DNA from: Candidatus Lernaella stagnicola
GTDB lineage: Bacteria; Lernaellota; Lernaellaia; Lernaellales; Lernaellaceae
DNA: 64,000 nucleotides
Reading direction: 5' to 3'
NCBI GenBank assembly: GCA_030765525.1
Contig: JAVCCK010000046.1
Coordinates: 38,502 to 102,501, forward strand
The notes beneath the pieces are model-generated. The model was given only the letters and a program-made list of their open reading frames with translations. It did not search any database and was not told the origin of the DNA. Each line of letters starts with the position of its first letter. Position 1 is the stretch's first letter. The position numbers and the translations under genes were made by a program. Below are positions 9,580-18,895 of the stretch, in pieces.

Positions 9580-11748
9580 ATGCAAGCACGCCGACTTTTC
9601 AAGCAACCTTTCCATGTTATGTTAATTGTCCTGACCGCTGCGATCCCATTTTTTCTTTCCTATGATGTCGGGTTCGCGGCCCAGGGCCAAGACGCACTCC
9701 ACTCCACCGTCGACTACCCACCGGGTGCCGACCCGAGTCTTCCTTCCGTTCCCAACTGGATTGCCGAATCCGGCCTTGAAATGGCTGCTTTTGGGTATAG
9801 CGTCTCGTCCGCCGGCGACGTGAACAACGACGGATTCGACGACGTCATTATAGGGGCGGCGATGTATTCGAACGGCCAAGCTAGCGAAGGCGCCGCATAC
9901 GTTTTTCATGGGTCCGCGTCGGGGTTGTCGGTGGCGGCTAACTGGATGTTCGAGTCCGACGTGGAATCCGCGATGTTGGGCATCAGCGTCTCGTCCGCCG
10001 GCGACGTGAACGGCGACGGCTACGACGACGTCATTGTGGGAGCCGAACGCTACACGAACGGGCAAACCGATGAAGGTGCGGCATACGTTTTTCACGGTTC
10101 GGCCTCCGGGCTGTCGGCGACCCCCTCCTGGTTCGTTGAATCCGACACCGAGGCTTCCCATTACGGCGCCAGCGTCTCGGCCGCCGGCGATGTCAACGGC
10201 GACGGTTACGATGACGTCATCGTCGGTGCCTATGAGTACGATGACACCGAGGTCAATGAGGGCGCCGCTTACGTCTATTTCGGCTCGGCCGCGGGGCTCT
10301 CAGCCACGGCGGATTGGATGGCGCAATCGGGTGTCTGTGGCTGCTATTTCGGCTCCAGTGTTGCTGGAGCCGGCGACATAAACACCGACGGCTACGACGA
10401 CGTATTCGTCGGTGCGCCCTATTACGGAACGAACGACACGGGCGCGGTCTACGGGTTCTACGGTTCGGCGGCGGGTCCGTCCGCGGTCCCTGACTGGTTC
10501 CAGGAATCCGGCGACGACTCGGCACATTTCGGCAATTGCGTGTCCGGGGCGGGAGACGTCAACAATGACGGTTACCAAGACGTCATCATCGGGGCGGAGG
10601 GTTTCACCAACGGCCAAGACGAAGAGGGCTGCGTCTACGTGTACCATGGCTCATCCTCCGGCCTTTCAACGACCGTGGCCTGGGTCACTGAATCGGACTT
10701 CCGAGACGAGCATTACGGCATAAGCGTGTCCACTGCCGGAGATGTAGACGGGGACGGGTATGACGACGTCGTGGTGGGAACCGGTCCCTTCCCTTCGTCG
10801 ATCAGTTTTGCCTACCTTTTCCAAGGTTCGCCGGTCGGTCTGGCTGAGACGCCATCATGGATGGAGCGCTCGGTTCGTTCAACCGACCTGTTCGGAGTGT
10901 CCGTCGCAACTGCCGGCGACGTCAACGGCGACAACAAGAGTGACATCATCGTGGGCTCACCGTTTTACACACTCGATCTGACATTCGAGGGGCGCGCGTA
11001 CGCGTTTTACGGCCAGTGTCCGCAATGCTCCGCAAGCGAAGATTGTTACGTCACCGGCGAACCGCACCCCGATACGCCTTGCCTGATTTGCGGCGGCCAA
11101 GACTGGGAATACAACAACGGCGAATCCTGTGACGACGGCGTCGCCTGCACCGACGGCGACACCTGCACCGACGGCGCCTGCGCCGGAACCCCCGACGACG
11201 CCAACTGCGACGACAGCGTTGCCTGCACCGATGACACCTGCGACGCCCAGACCGATTGCCGCAACGTTCCTAACGACGCCAACTGCGACGACGGCGTCGG
11301 CTGCACCGACGATTTCTGCCACCTGACTCGCGATTGCATTATCGTGCCCGACGACACGGTTTGCGACAACGGCGACTTCTGCGATGGCGCGGAATTCTGC
11401 GACACGACCAATGACTGCCAAGGCGGGACCGCCCCTTGCCCCGACGACGGCGCTTTTTGTACCGGCGTCGAGTCATGCAACGAAAATGACGACCAGTGCT
11501 TGCAGTCAGGCAACCCGTGCGGGGAGGACGAAATCTGCAACGAGGACACCGACACCTGCGACCCGCAGGGTACCGATGATGACGACGACGACACCACACC
11601 CATCGACGATGATGACGACGACGATGATGACAACGATGACGATGATGACGACGACGATGATGATGATGACAACGATGATGATGACAACGATGATGATGAT
11701 GATGACGATGATGACGATGACAACAGCGATGGTAGCTGCTGCGGTTGA
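9580..11748 (+). CDS. secreted FG-GAP seven-repeat propeller protein with Cys-rich module and Asp-rich Cys-ending tail
   Basis: 722 residues. The start is ATG at 9580 behind a strong GGAGGAGA. An N-terminal signal peptide (hydrophobic residues about 13-30) has no lipobox. Seven FG-GAP repeats follow, each with a calcium-binding loop of the type GDVNGDGYDDVIVG, which predicts a seven-bladed integrin-alpha-like beta-propeller (about residues 45-475). A Cys-rich module (about 480-660) repeats CDDGVACTD/CTDGDTC-like units, as in eukaryote-like disulfide repeats. The C-terminus is a tract of Asp with scattered Asn and ends in NSDGSCCG. The tail looks like a spacer plus a terminal Cys anchor (see findings). 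Likely a calcium-stabilised, surface-exposed adhesion or binding protein. Confidence 0.88.
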   Translation: MQARRLFKQPFHVMLIVLTAAIPFFLSYDVGFAAQGQDALHSTVDYPPGADPSLPSVPNWIAESGLEMAAFGYSVSSAGDVNNDGFDDVIIGAAMYSNGQASEGAAYVFHGSASGLSVAANWMFESDVESAMLGISVSSAGDVNGDGYDDVIVGAERYTNGQTDEGAAYVFHGSASGLSATPSWFVESDTEASHYGASVSAAGDVNGDGYDDVIVGAYEYDDTEVNEGAAYVYFGSAAGLSATADWMAQSGVCGCYFGSSVAGAGDINTDGYDDVFVGAPYYGTNDTGAVYGFYGSAAGPSAVPDWFQESGDDSAHFGNCVSGAGDVNNDGYQDVIIGAEGFTNGQDEEGCVYVYHGSSSGLSTTVAWVTESDFRDEHYGISVSTAGDVDGDGYDDVVVGTGPFPSSISFAYLFQGSPVGLAETPSWMERSVRSTDLFGVSVATAGDVNGDNKSDIIVGSPFYTLDLTFEGRAYAFYGQCPQCSASEDCYVTGEPHPDTPCLICGGQDWEYNNGESCDDGVACTDGDTCTDGACAGTPDDANCDDSVACTDDTCDAQTDCRNVPNDANCDDGVGCTDDFCHLTRDCIIVPDDTVCDNGDFCDGAEFCDTTNDCQGGTAPCPDDGAFCTGVESCNENDDQCLQSGNPCGEDEICNEDTDTCDPQGTDDDDDDTTPIDDDDDDDDDNDDDDDDDDDDDDNDDDDNDDDDDDDDDDDNSDGSCCG
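11574..11730 (+). repeat. GAY-codon microsatellite encoding the Asp-rich C-terminal tail
   Basis: Low-complexity run of GAC and GAT codons with a few AAC, inside the FG-GAP gene. GAC and GAT are mixed, so the DNA is not a perfect trinucleotide repeat, but slippage and length variation are expected. Confidence 0.85.
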
Positions 11749-11838
11749 TCTATAGGAGCTTTCACGATTTCGCAAAAGGTGTACTCTAGGCGAAATTATA
11801 AGGCATTACGGTGCTGATTTAACCAAAGGAGCATAAAG

Positions 11839-12771
11839 ATGGTTCGCAAGTATGGATTTATCGCGATGTTGGCGATACTGGTTTTGGCGACCGGCCTTTT
11901 GATGGCCAATTGTAGTAGCGGCGACGATGACGACGACAATGACGCCTCCGATGATGACGCTACCGACGACGATGCCACCGACGACGACGCCACCGACGAT
12001 GACACCGGCGACGACGATACCGGCGCCGATGACGACACCGGCGGCGATGACGATGACGACGATGATGATGATGACGACGACGACAACGACGATGATAACG
12101 ACGACGAAACTCCGCCGACGGATGAAATTTCGGTCATGATTTATGATTTCACGACTTTTGCCGCTTTGGAAGACGTCACGTGTGAATTGGTGAAAAGCGC
12201 CACCGGCGAGTCCTTCGACCCGGCCATCACCACCACGTCGGACGCTACCGGAAATTGCGCGTTCAACACGAGCCGCGAAAAAGGCATCTTCGCCATCAAA
12301 TTCACCCTGGCCAACTACGTTGAAACCTACGCATTCAACAACGAAACCGCCATCGAATTGTTCTTCCCGCTGGTGAGCCTGACGGACCGTAACGGTATCG
12401 CCGCGCTGCTGAGCCTGACCCTCGACAGCAGCAAATGCATCGTGGCTGGTGTGGTGCAATGGCTTGCCGGCGTCACCTTGGAAGATGTCGGTTGCGCCGA
12501 AGTGACCAACGACGCCGGTGCCGACCTGTATTATGTCGACGCCTTGGGCATTCCCACCGGCGCTCGGACCAGCACGCACCCCGACAACGGGTACTACATG
12601 ACCTTCAACGTCTCGACCCCGGGACCCTATCAATACACGGCGACGACCGACAGCCAGGTGCAGGATGTGACGGTTCCCCGCACTTTCGCCGACGCAATCG
12701 TGTACACAAACATCATCTATCACGCGCCCGGTACGCCATCGAATCCGACGCCGGGGGGATGCACGAAATAG
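11839..12771 (+). CDS. Asp-rich lipoprotein with Ig-like/carboxypeptidase-regulatory-like domain
   Basis: 310 residues. The signal peptide ends LLMANC, with the predicted lipidated Cys at residue 25. Asn at -1 is unusual for a classical lipobox. Directly after Cys-Ser-Ser-Gly comes a run of about 60 residues made of Asp with Thr, Ala and Asn (to about residue 90). The remaining 215 residues look like one or two beta-sandwich domains; the first (about 95-185) has the pattern of carboxypeptidase-regulatory/Ig-like domains (SVMIYDFTTFAALEDVTCEL...DATGNCAF). The start follows AAAGGAG. Function unknown, probably a surface-exposed binding or structural protein. It lies in tandem with two other exported proteins. 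Confidence 0.75.
   Translation: MVRKYGFIAMLAILVLATGLLMANCSSGDDDDDNDASDDDATDDDATDDDATDDDTGDDDTGADDDTGGDDDDDDDDDDDDDNDDDNDDETPPTDEISVMIYDFTTFAALEDVTCELVKSATGESFDPAITTTSDATGNCAFNTSREKGIFAIKFTLANYVETYAFNNETAIELFFPLVSLTDRNGIAALLSLTLDSSKCIVAGVVQWLAGVTLEDVGCAEVTNDAGADLYYVDALGIPTGARTSTHPDNGYYMTFNVSTPGPYQYTATTDSQVQDVTVPRTFADAIVYTNIIYHAPGTPSNPTPGGCTK
11923..12108 (+). repeat. GAY-codon microsatellite encoding post-lipobox Asp tract
   Basis: Run of GAC/GAT codons with interspersed ACC/GCC codons. It encodes the acidic spacer immediately after the lipobox of the lipoprotein starting at 11839. Confidence 0.85.
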
Positions 12772-12848
12772 TCCGCGAAAAAATGTTGCGACTTCTCAGA
12801 ACATGATTTCTGAGTGACATTCGTTAATAAAACGGAGAGGAGAGGACT

Positions 12849-15221
12849 ATGCGAGCAACCTTGTTGCGTCCTTGGGTATTGTTACTTCTTTGCTTTCTAC
12901 TCTTGAGCATGACAGCCGCGTGTTCCTGCGGCGACGACGACGATGATGACAATAATGACGCCACCGACGATGACAGCGGTGACGACGATGACGACGACGA
13001 TGACGATGATGACGACGACGATGATGACGATGACGATGACGATGATGACGACGACGACGACGATGATGACGACGACGACGACGATGATGACGACGATGAT
13101 GATGACGACGATGATGATGACGACGATGATGATGACGATGATGATGACGATGACGACGATGATGACGATGACGACGATGATGATAACGACGACGATGATA
13201 ACGACGACGATGATAACGACGACGATGATGACGATGACAACGATGACGACACTTCCGGCGAACCGCTCGAACGCTGGGTCGCCGGCGGAATTCCGGGCCA
13301 CAGTGGAACGAGCACGCTGTTCTACGACGGCACGCTCTACAGCGCGTTGTGTGTCGGCCGCGAGCTCTATGTTCTGGAGTGGACGCCGGCCAAGGGCTCT
13401 GTGTTCGATTGGGTCGCGAGCGACGCGGGCGAACCGGCGCTGGCGATCGATTCCAGCGGCTACTTGCACATCTCCTACAAGCAGATGGAAGGCGAAGACC
13501 TAGGCTACGCGACCGACAAGACCGGGTCGTGGGTCGTGGAGACCGTCGATTCGGTTACCCGCGTCAGCTACGACAACGATATCGCGGTCGACGGCGACGG
13601 CTTCGTGCACATCAGCTACTACCAGCTAAGCGGGTCGGATCTGATGTACGCGACGAACGAAACCGGCACGTGGCTGAGCGAAACTGCCGTCTCTACCGAC
13701 AGCGTGGGACGCTACAACGCCATCGCGGTCGACGGCGACGGGTACGCGTACATTAGTTATGCCAAAACGACCGACGACTCGCTCCAATTGGCGACCAATG
13801 CCTCGGGGAGCTGGTTGAGTTCGACGATCGCGGCCGCGCCGAACCATGCGAACCGGCACGATATGATCATCGACAGCAGCGGTAACTTGCACGTCGCCCT
13901 GCTAAACGACAGTGACAACTCGCTCGATTACGCTGAAAACAGCGGCGGGGCCTTCGCCGTAACGACGATGGATGATTCCCAAAGCTATAGCGAATACGTG
14001 ACCATTGCGCTTGATAGCAACGAGAAGTTACACGTGAGCTGCGTGGGCAGCAGCACGTTGGCGTATCTGCACAATTTGTCGGGCAGTTGGCTGCTCGAGA
14101 CTGTGGACAACGCGTTCGCGGCCGGGAAATACAGTTCCGTGGCCTTGAATGCGACCGATGTGCCGCATTTCGTCTACAGCCGCGCTAATTACCTGAAACT
14201 GGCCCTCCCCGACGCGGACGTAACAACCTGGACCATCGAGGATATCTTGGACGAGGGCGACGCGGGCTACGAGCTTCATCTGAAACTCGACTCGCTCGGT
14301 CAGCCGCACATGGCGTTTCGCGAGTATCGGGGTGGATATTTGCATTACGCCAGTCCGGTTCTCGGAGGTTTCGACGTTGAAGATCTGGACGTCCCAGGGT
14401 TCGACGGCGACTTTCTACTCGATGGAAGCGATGCGGCTCACATCGTGGGTATTTCTTCGTCCGTGCACCGCCTAGCCTACGTGACCAACGAATCCGGCGC
14501 TTGGCTGGATGAGGCCGTCGTGGACGGCACGGTGTCTGCCATTCAGGTAGCGATCGTGCAGGATTCGCTCGACGACCTTCATATCGCGTTTGTCGGCGAC
14601 GACGGCCTTGGCGACGATAAATTGCACTTGGCCTCGGGTGGTTACGGTTCGTGGACCGTGATCGAAGTGCCCGTATCGGTCGACGCGCCGCAATACACGA
14701 GCATGGCCGTTGACGACAACGACAAGCTGCACTTGGCCGTAGTCGACGAGACCGACCAGTTGGTATATGTGACCAACGCAAGCGGTAGTTGGACCTCGGA
14801 AGTAATCGATGCGACCGGCAGGTGCGATACCCCGGCCATCGTGACCGATGCGGCCAACAAGGTACACATCTCCTATTATGAAAATAATGACGACGATTTG
14901 CAGTACATCACCAACGCAAGCGGCAGTTGGGTGATTTTGGACATCCACGCGCCCGGCTTCGCGGGTAACTACTCCGACATCACCATCGACGGCGGTGGTA
15001 ACCTGCACATCGCGTACTTCTACAATTCAACCTACGACCTCTACTACGCCGATGACGTGGGCGGCAGTTGGGGCGCGGCGCCGATCACTAAAGGCGGGCA
15101 GGCAGGGTATTACCCCGCCATCGCCATAGACGCCGCGGGCCGCGCACATGTCGGGCACCGCACAGAGAAAGCCGTGTACTACAACCGTTTCCAGACCGAT
15201 TACATCGGTCCGATATTCTAA
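12849..15221 (+). CDS. giant-Asp-tract lipoprotein with repeated beta-propeller-like domain
   Basis: 790 residues. The signal peptide ends MTAAC, with the lipidated Cys predicted at residue 25. Residues 29-134 form a 106-residue tract of almost only Asp with a few Asn, Thr and Ser, which is extreme. The rest (about 140-790) is built from about a dozen repeats of roughly 45-55 residues, each with a core like IAVDGDGFVHISY...LMYATNETGTWLSETV, typical of a propeller made of hydrophobic and aromatic strands. Start ATG at 12849 follows GGAGAGGAGAGG. Likely a surface lipoprotein whose propeller is held away from the membrane by the acidic stalk. No enzymatic motif seen. Confidence 0.82.
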   Translation: MRATLLRPWVLLLLCFLLLSMTAACSCGDDDDDDNNDATDDDSGDDDDDDDDDDDDDDDDDDDDDDDDDDDDDDDDDDDDDDDDDDDDDDDDDDDDDDDDDDDDDDDDDDDDNDDDDNDDDDNDDDDDDDNDDDTSGEPLERWVAGGIPGHSGTSTLFYDGTLYSALCVGRELYVLEWTPAKGSVFDWVASDAGEPALAIDSSGYLHISYKQMEGEDLGYATDKTGSWVVETVDSVTRVSYDNDIAVDGDGFVHISYYQLSGSDLMYATNETGTWLSETAVSTDSVGRYNAIAVDGDGYAYISYAKTTDDSLQLATNASGSWLSSTIAAAPNHANRHDMIIDSSGNLHVALLNDSDNSLDYAENSGGAFAVTTMDDSQSYSEYVTIALDSNEKLHVSCVGSSTLAYLHNLSGSWLLETVDNAFAAGKYSSVALNATDVPHFVYSRANYLKLALPDADVTTWTIEDILDEGDAGYELHLKLDSLGQPHMAFREYRGGYLHYASPVLGGFDVEDLDVPGFDGDFLLDGSDAAHIVGISSSVHRLAYVTNESGAWLDEAVVDGTVSAIQVAIVQDSLDDLHIAFVGDDGLGDDKLHLASGGYGSWTVIEVPVSVDAPQYTSMAVDDNDKLHLAVVDETDQLVYVTNASGSWTSEVIDATGRCDTPAIVTDAANKVHISYYENNDDDLQYITNASGSWVILDIHAPGFAGNYSDITIDGGGNLHIAYFYNSTYDLYYADDVGGSWGAAPITKGGQAGYYPAIAIDAAGRAHVGHRTEKAVYYNRFQTDYIGPIF
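12933..13250 (+). repeat. 318-bp GAY-codon array encoding 106 acidic residues
   Basis: Uninterrupted array of GAC/GAT codons with rare AAC, AAT, ACC and AGC. It is the longest of five such tracts in the window. Mixed codons give local 12-15-bp sub-repeats. Confidence 0.9.
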
Positions 15222-15236
15222 GCTGAATCCAAATAA

Positions 15237-15264
15237 GGGGCGGTCGCTCGACCGTCCCTTTTTT
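15237..15264 (+). terminator. rho-independent terminator after the propeller lipoprotein
   Basis: Inverted repeat GGGGCGGTCG / CGACCGTCCC with a very short loop, followed by six T, 15 bases after the stop codon. Confidence 0.85.
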
Positions 15265-15503
15265 CTACCTTTTCCGATTCCCTACCGAGGCGACCACGCT
15301 GGTGAAAAGCTTCTCCGGTTTGGCTAAGCCCTCGCAACTGGACGCATTCCCCAAAAGACGCAGATCGTTTACCGGCAGGCAATCTTCGCCGCGGCCTGCA
15401 ATCCCCCTTGCCGCGAAACGACGTGTTTCGTTATAGTTAGGGTTCTAAAATCGCGGGGATCATCCAAAGCAATACGGGTTCGCAATACGGGAGGAATGAC
15501 GTC

Positions 15504-17243
15504 ATGACCGAACTGACACATCGCAAAGGCGTACCGCAATACACGCTGGCTCATTACGAGGAAGATTACGCCGACCGGCACCTGCTGCACGGCTGCGTCG
15601 CGAAGTGGGCCAAGGAAATACCCAACAAGGTGGCGATCATCGATGCGGAAAAAGACATCGAATACACCTACCAGCAGTTCGACCAGATCAGCACCGCGCT
15701 GGCTTTCAAGTTGCTCAAGCTCGGTTTCCGCAAGGGCGACTTCCTGGCCACCTCGCTACCCTTCTTAACCGAGCACGTGTTTCTCGAATACGCCTGCTTC
15801 AAAATCGGCGTCATCCACGCCCCGCTCGACCTGCGTCTGAAAGCGCCGGAAGTCATCCGCTCGCTCGGCCTGATTCAGGCCAAGGGCTTCGCCTTCCTGG
15901 GCAAGACAGCGTTTGCCGACTTCACGCCGCTGGGTCAAGCCATCAAGGACAACTGCGACTTCGTCGAGATTTTCATCCAATTCACGCCGCCGGACGAAAC
16001 CGTCGACTACGCCTACTCCGCCGTGACAATGGCCGAAGAAGCCCGGCAGGAAGCGACCGCCATCATGGCCGATCCCGGCGCGTCGGAGATCTTCCAGCTT
16101 TACCGCGAAGCCGCCGCCTCCATTAAAGAAACCGACGGCTGCCAGGTCATTTACACCACCGGCTCGACGGGCTTCCCGAAACCGGCGCTGCTGTCGCACC
16201 GCAACATCACGAGCCAGAACATGGGGCTCGGCGGCGCGTTCGGCATTCTCGACAACTCGAAAATGTTGGTGAACCTGCCCCCGTCGCACGTGGGCGGACA
16301 GGCCGAACAGCTCATGACGCCCTTCTTCTGGGGCGGCACGGCGGTGCTGCTTTACATCTTCGACCCGGCCAAAACGCTTACCGCCATTCAGACTTACAAC
16401 ATCGATTCCTTCGGCCAGATTCCGGCCCTGTTCGCCATGGAGTGGAAGCTGCCGAACTACAAGGATTTCGATCTCTCTTCGCTGCGCTTCGCCCTCTACG
16501 GCGGCCAGCAGGTCACGCGGCAGTTCCTGGAACAGCTTTCGGCGATGGCGCCCAAATTCGGCACCGGCCTGGGCCTGACGGAAATGGGTGGCTTCGTCAC
16601 GTACTCGCCGCTGGACGGCACGGTTGACGATATCCTGGCCAGCGTCGGGTTCGATATGCCCGTCACGCCGCTAACGATCCGCGAACCGATCAAGGAAGAC
16701 GGCACCGCCGGCGACGAGCTGCCCGACGGCGAAGCGGGCGAAATCTGCTTCTCCGGCCCGCAGGTCTTTATCGCTTACGTCAACAACGAAGAGGCGTATC
16801 GCGCCACGGTCTCCACCGAGGGCGTCTGCTACACCGGTGACCTGGGGTTCAAAGACGAGACGGGCCTGCATTTCTCGGGTCGCGCCAAGTTGGTCATCAA
16901 GCCCAAGGGTTACCAGGTGCACCCGGCGCAAATCGAAGAACACTTCGCCGCACTGGAAGAGAAAGTGGCTTCGACCGCCGCCGTGGGCGCGCAGCACGAC
17001 TTGTTTACCGAGGGCGTAGTGCTGTTCGTCGAGAAAAAACCCGGCGTCGAATTGACCGTCGAGGAATTGGTGGCGCACGCGAAGGAAGTCGCCGGTTACA
17101 TGCGGCCGTCGCTGTACCTGATCCTCGAACCCGGCCAGATGCCGCTTAACCGTGTCGCCAAAACCGACTACGTCGAACTCAAAAGCCAAGCGAACACGGC
17201 GGTCGAACAAGCCCGCGCGGCGGGCGGCTGGGACCGCGGCTGA
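15504..17243 (+). CDS. AMP-dependent acyl-CoA synthetase/ligase family protein
   Basis: 579 residues of the ANL adenylating superfamily. The P-loop-like A3 motif is IYTTGSTGFPKPALLSHRN (about residue 215). The A5 region is GTGLGLTEMGG, A7 is YTGDLG (about 450), and A8 is FSGRAKLVIKPKGYQVHPAQIEE-type (about 460). The A10 lysine lies in PLNRVAKTDY near the C-terminus. It activates a carboxylic acid to the acyl-adenylate and then a thioester; the substrate cannot be read from the sequence. ATG at 15504 follows GGAGGAATGACGTC. Its last 98 bases lie inside the left copy of a 303-bp direct repeat, and a degenerate copy of that 3' end recurs at 18740. Confidence 0.9.
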   Translation: MTELTHRKGVPQYTLAHYEEDYADRHLLHGCVAKWAKEIPNKVAIIDAEKDIEYTYQQFDQISTALAFKLLKLGFRKGDFLATSLPFLTEHVFLEYACFKIGVIHAPLDLRLKAPEVIRSLGLIQAKGFAFLGKTAFADFTPLGQAIKDNCDFVEIFIQFTPPDETVDYAYSAVTMAEEARQEATAIMADPGASEIFQLYREAAASIKETDGCQVIYTTGSTGFPKPALLSHRNITSQNMGLGGAFGILDNSKMLVNLPPSHVGGQAEQLMTPFFWGGTAVLLYIFDPAKTLTAIQTYNIDSFGQIPALFAMEWKLPNYKDFDLSSLRFALYGGQQVTRQFLEQLSAMAPKFGTGLGLTEMGGFVTYSPLDGTVDDILASVGFDMPVTPLTIREPIKEDGTAGDELPDGEAGEICFSGPQVFIAYVNNEEAYRATVSTEGVCYTGDLGFKDETGLHFSGRAKLVIKPKGYQVHPAQIEEHFAALEEKVASTAAVGAQHDLFTEGVVLFVEKKPGVELTVEELVAHAKEVAGYMRPSLYLILEPGQMPLNRVAKTDYVELKSQANTAVEQARAAGGWDRG

Positions 17244-17265
17244 TTCCACGAAACCGATCGACACC

Positions 17266-17295
17266 GGCAGGGGTTCGCCCCTGCCTTTTTCTTTT
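17266..17295 (+). terminator. rho-independent terminator after acyl-CoA ligase
   Basis: Stem GGCAGGGG / CCCCTGCC closed by a TTCG tetraloop and followed by TTTTTCTTTT. It is inside the left copy of direct repeat 1. Confidence 0.9.
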
Positions 17296-17301
17296 CACCG
17301 C

Positions 17302-17448
17302 TTAGCGCGGCGTCCCCCATTGGCTCGGATCGAGGATGATGTCGCAATCCACCGGGTCGATCGTTTCGGGGTTACGGAAGGGCGCCTGACAGTACTCGAT
17401 GAAGTACGCCATTTCCGTGTCGCGCACTACGGATTTCTCCTCCGTCAT
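17302..17448 (-). pseudogene. duplicated 3' end fragment of the FGE-like lipoprotein gene
   Basis: Encodes the last 48 residues of the protein from 18896-21502 (from MTEEKSVVRDTEM to QWGTPR and a TAA stop), with no upstream gene body. The frame is intact but there is no expression context, so it is a by-product of the direct-repeat event and not a gene. Confidence 0.85.
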
Positions 17449-17476
17449 CGTCCTCGGCTACCGCGGCAGTCGACTA

Positions 17477-18574
17477 TCAGGGACAGCCGCGACCTTCGCA
17501 GGTGTCGCCCACATAGCAATAGCGACCCTTAGGTTTGCCCGTGGACAATCCGGGGCAGTCGGCCGGGCATGACAACGTATCGTACCGCCCGTCGCAGCTT
17601 TCGCCCTCGTCGCACACGCCGTTGCCGCAATCGCCGGGCGGGGGCGTGACGCAGTCGGGATCGGCGCCCGTCTCGCACTCGGGATTACACCAATCGTCGG
17701 CAGAGCAATCGGGCGGCGTCGGGCCGGAGACGAATGGGTCGATCCAGCCTTGGAACGCGTCTACGCGCGTACTCACGCCGTAATAGGTGCAGTAAGAATC
17801 ACCGTAGGAAGTGATGCCGCCAACGTAAGGCTCACCGGCGCGATAGGCGAACGCCGGTCCGCCGCTGTCGCCGAAGCACGGGCCGCCGATGATCTGCTGA
17901 TAGGCGATCTGGGTCGCTGCGTCGCCGGCGTCGGGGCAACCGGTCACGTTGCATCCCAGGCTGGCCAGGGGCACATCGATCTGCATTTTCACGCCACTGG
18001 AGCCGGTTTCGGTCTCGCCGAAGCCGGCAATGTTGATCAACGCGCCGATGTCGGCCGGGGTGAATTCGAGCGCCGCGGGCAAATGCGGGACCGGTGCGAC
18101 CGGTTCGCTGATCGCCGTCGCCAGTTTGATCAGGGCCAGATCGTTACGCAACGCCACGCGATCGTAGCCCGGGTAGATCACCGTTTCGGTGACGACATAC
18201 AAGTGATCCAGAATGTCGACCGCCGGCTCATCGCCGACGTAGATCAGCAGATTTTTCGCCGCCATCGTTTTGAACTTCGATTTGGGACCCGTCGCGATGT
18301 CCAGGCAGTGCGCCGCCGTCAGAACCACATCCGACGCAATCAACGTGCCCGAGCAGAAGGGGCCCACGTAGACCACTGATTTTTTGGGGTCGAACTTGTG
18401 TAAGCTGACAACCGCATCGTGTTCCGGAGCGTCGGGCGGAAACCCGTTGTATATAGGGTTGACGCTCTGGTTCAGCCCGTCCGCATCGTCGGTTGCCCTC
18501 GGTTCCGTGGAATCGCATGCCGTCAGCGCGAACGCGAATACCAAGACGACCAAAAATAAGATTCTCGTTTTCAT
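17477..18574 (-). CDS. trypsin-like serine protease lipoprotein with Cys-rich C-terminus
   Basis: 365 residues. The signal peptide ends FALTAC (lipidated Cys at about residue 20) and is followed by a short linker. The S1 (chymotrypsin) domain spans about residues 40-285 with the full catalytic triad: His in LTAAHC, Asp in RNDLALIKL, Ser in GPCFGDSGGP. The C-terminal 80 residues are Cys-rich, with a CGNGVCDEGESC...CPADC module of the type seen in dockerin-like or DUF4215-like repeats of myxobacterial secreted proteins. ATG at 18574 has GAGGAG eight bases upstream; longer starts lack a signal sequence. The gene lies between the two copies of direct repeat 1, so it was probably inserted there. 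Confidence 0.9.
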   Translation of the reverse strand: MKTRILFLVVLVFAFALTACDSTEPRATDDADGLNQSVNPIYNGFPPDAPEHDAVVSLHKFDPKKSVVYVGPFCSGTLIASDVVLTAAHCLDIATGPKSKFKTMAAKNLLIYVGDEPAVDILDHLYVVTETVIYPGYDRVALRNDLALIKLATAISEPVAPVPHLPAALEFTPADIGALINIAGFGETETGSSGVKMQIDVPLASLGCNVTGCPDAGDAATQIAYQQIIGGPCFGDSGGPAFAYRAGEPYVGGITSYGDSYCTYYGVSTRVDAFQGWIDPFVSGPTPPDCSADDWCNPECETGADPDCVTPPPGDCGNGVCDEGESCDGRYDTLSCPADCPGLSTGKPKGRYCYVGDTCEGRGCP

Positions 18575-18739
18575 GACTTTGTACTCCTCAATATTCCCAT
18601 TATTTGAGCATAATCTATTGGCGCTGACCGTGAAACACAATCGCCAAGTTCAGATTTAACTCAAGAAAACGTCCGTATCGCCTTCATAGGGCCAAAACGA
18701 CGCCGAAAACGTAAATTCTCGTCAATTCGGGTATGGAAA

Positions 18740-18837
18740 TTAACCGAATGGCCAAAACCGATCACGTGGCGCTCAAAAACCAGGCGAACATGGCGGTCGA
18801 ACAAGCCCGCGCGGCCGGCGGTTGGGACCGCGGCTGA
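18740..18837 (+). pseudogene. duplicated 3' end fragment of the acyl-CoA ligase gene
   Basis: Encodes about 32 residues equal to the ligase C-terminus (MAKTDHVALKNQAN... then GGWDRG and TGA), without a gene body. The A10 lysine segment VAKTDY of the real gene reads MAKTDH here, so it has drifted. Confidence 0.82.
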
Positions 18838-18859
18838 TTCCACGAAACCGATCGACACC

Positions 18860-18889
18860 GGCAGGGGTTCGCCCCTGCCTTTTTCTTTT
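18860..18889 (+). terminator. duplicated copy of the ligase terminator
   Basis: Exact second copy of the GGCAGGGG-TTCG-CCCCTGCC hairpin with its T-tract. It is now located at the 3' end of the leftward FGE-like gene. On that strand it lacks a T-tract, so its orientation fits the orphan ligase end. Confidence 0.75.
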
Positions 18890-18895
18890 CACCGC

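Larger units (their letters stand above)
17146..17448. repeat. direct repeat 1, left copy (3' ends of ligase and FGE-like genes)
   Basis: 303 bases that recur ungapped at 18740-19042 (constant offset 1594), more than 90% identical by eye. The unit contains the 3' end of the acyl-CoA ligase, its terminator and, convergently, the 3' end of the FGE-like lipoprotein gene. The two copies flank the trypsin-like gene. Confidence 0.93.

Noticed and set aside
12796..12815. Hairpin CTCAGAA/TTCTGAG between two lipoprotein genes
   Set aside because: A stem without a T-tract, so not called a terminator; it may be a weak processing site.
12948..13240. CRISPR-like or satellite array in the Asp tracts
   Set aside because: The repeats are three-base codons in frame with a lipoprotein and have no spacers or constant direct-repeat unit.
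17152..17532. 126-codon plus frame across the left repeat copy
   Set aside because: It starts inside the ligase coding region in another frame and continues through the repeat; no independent evidence.
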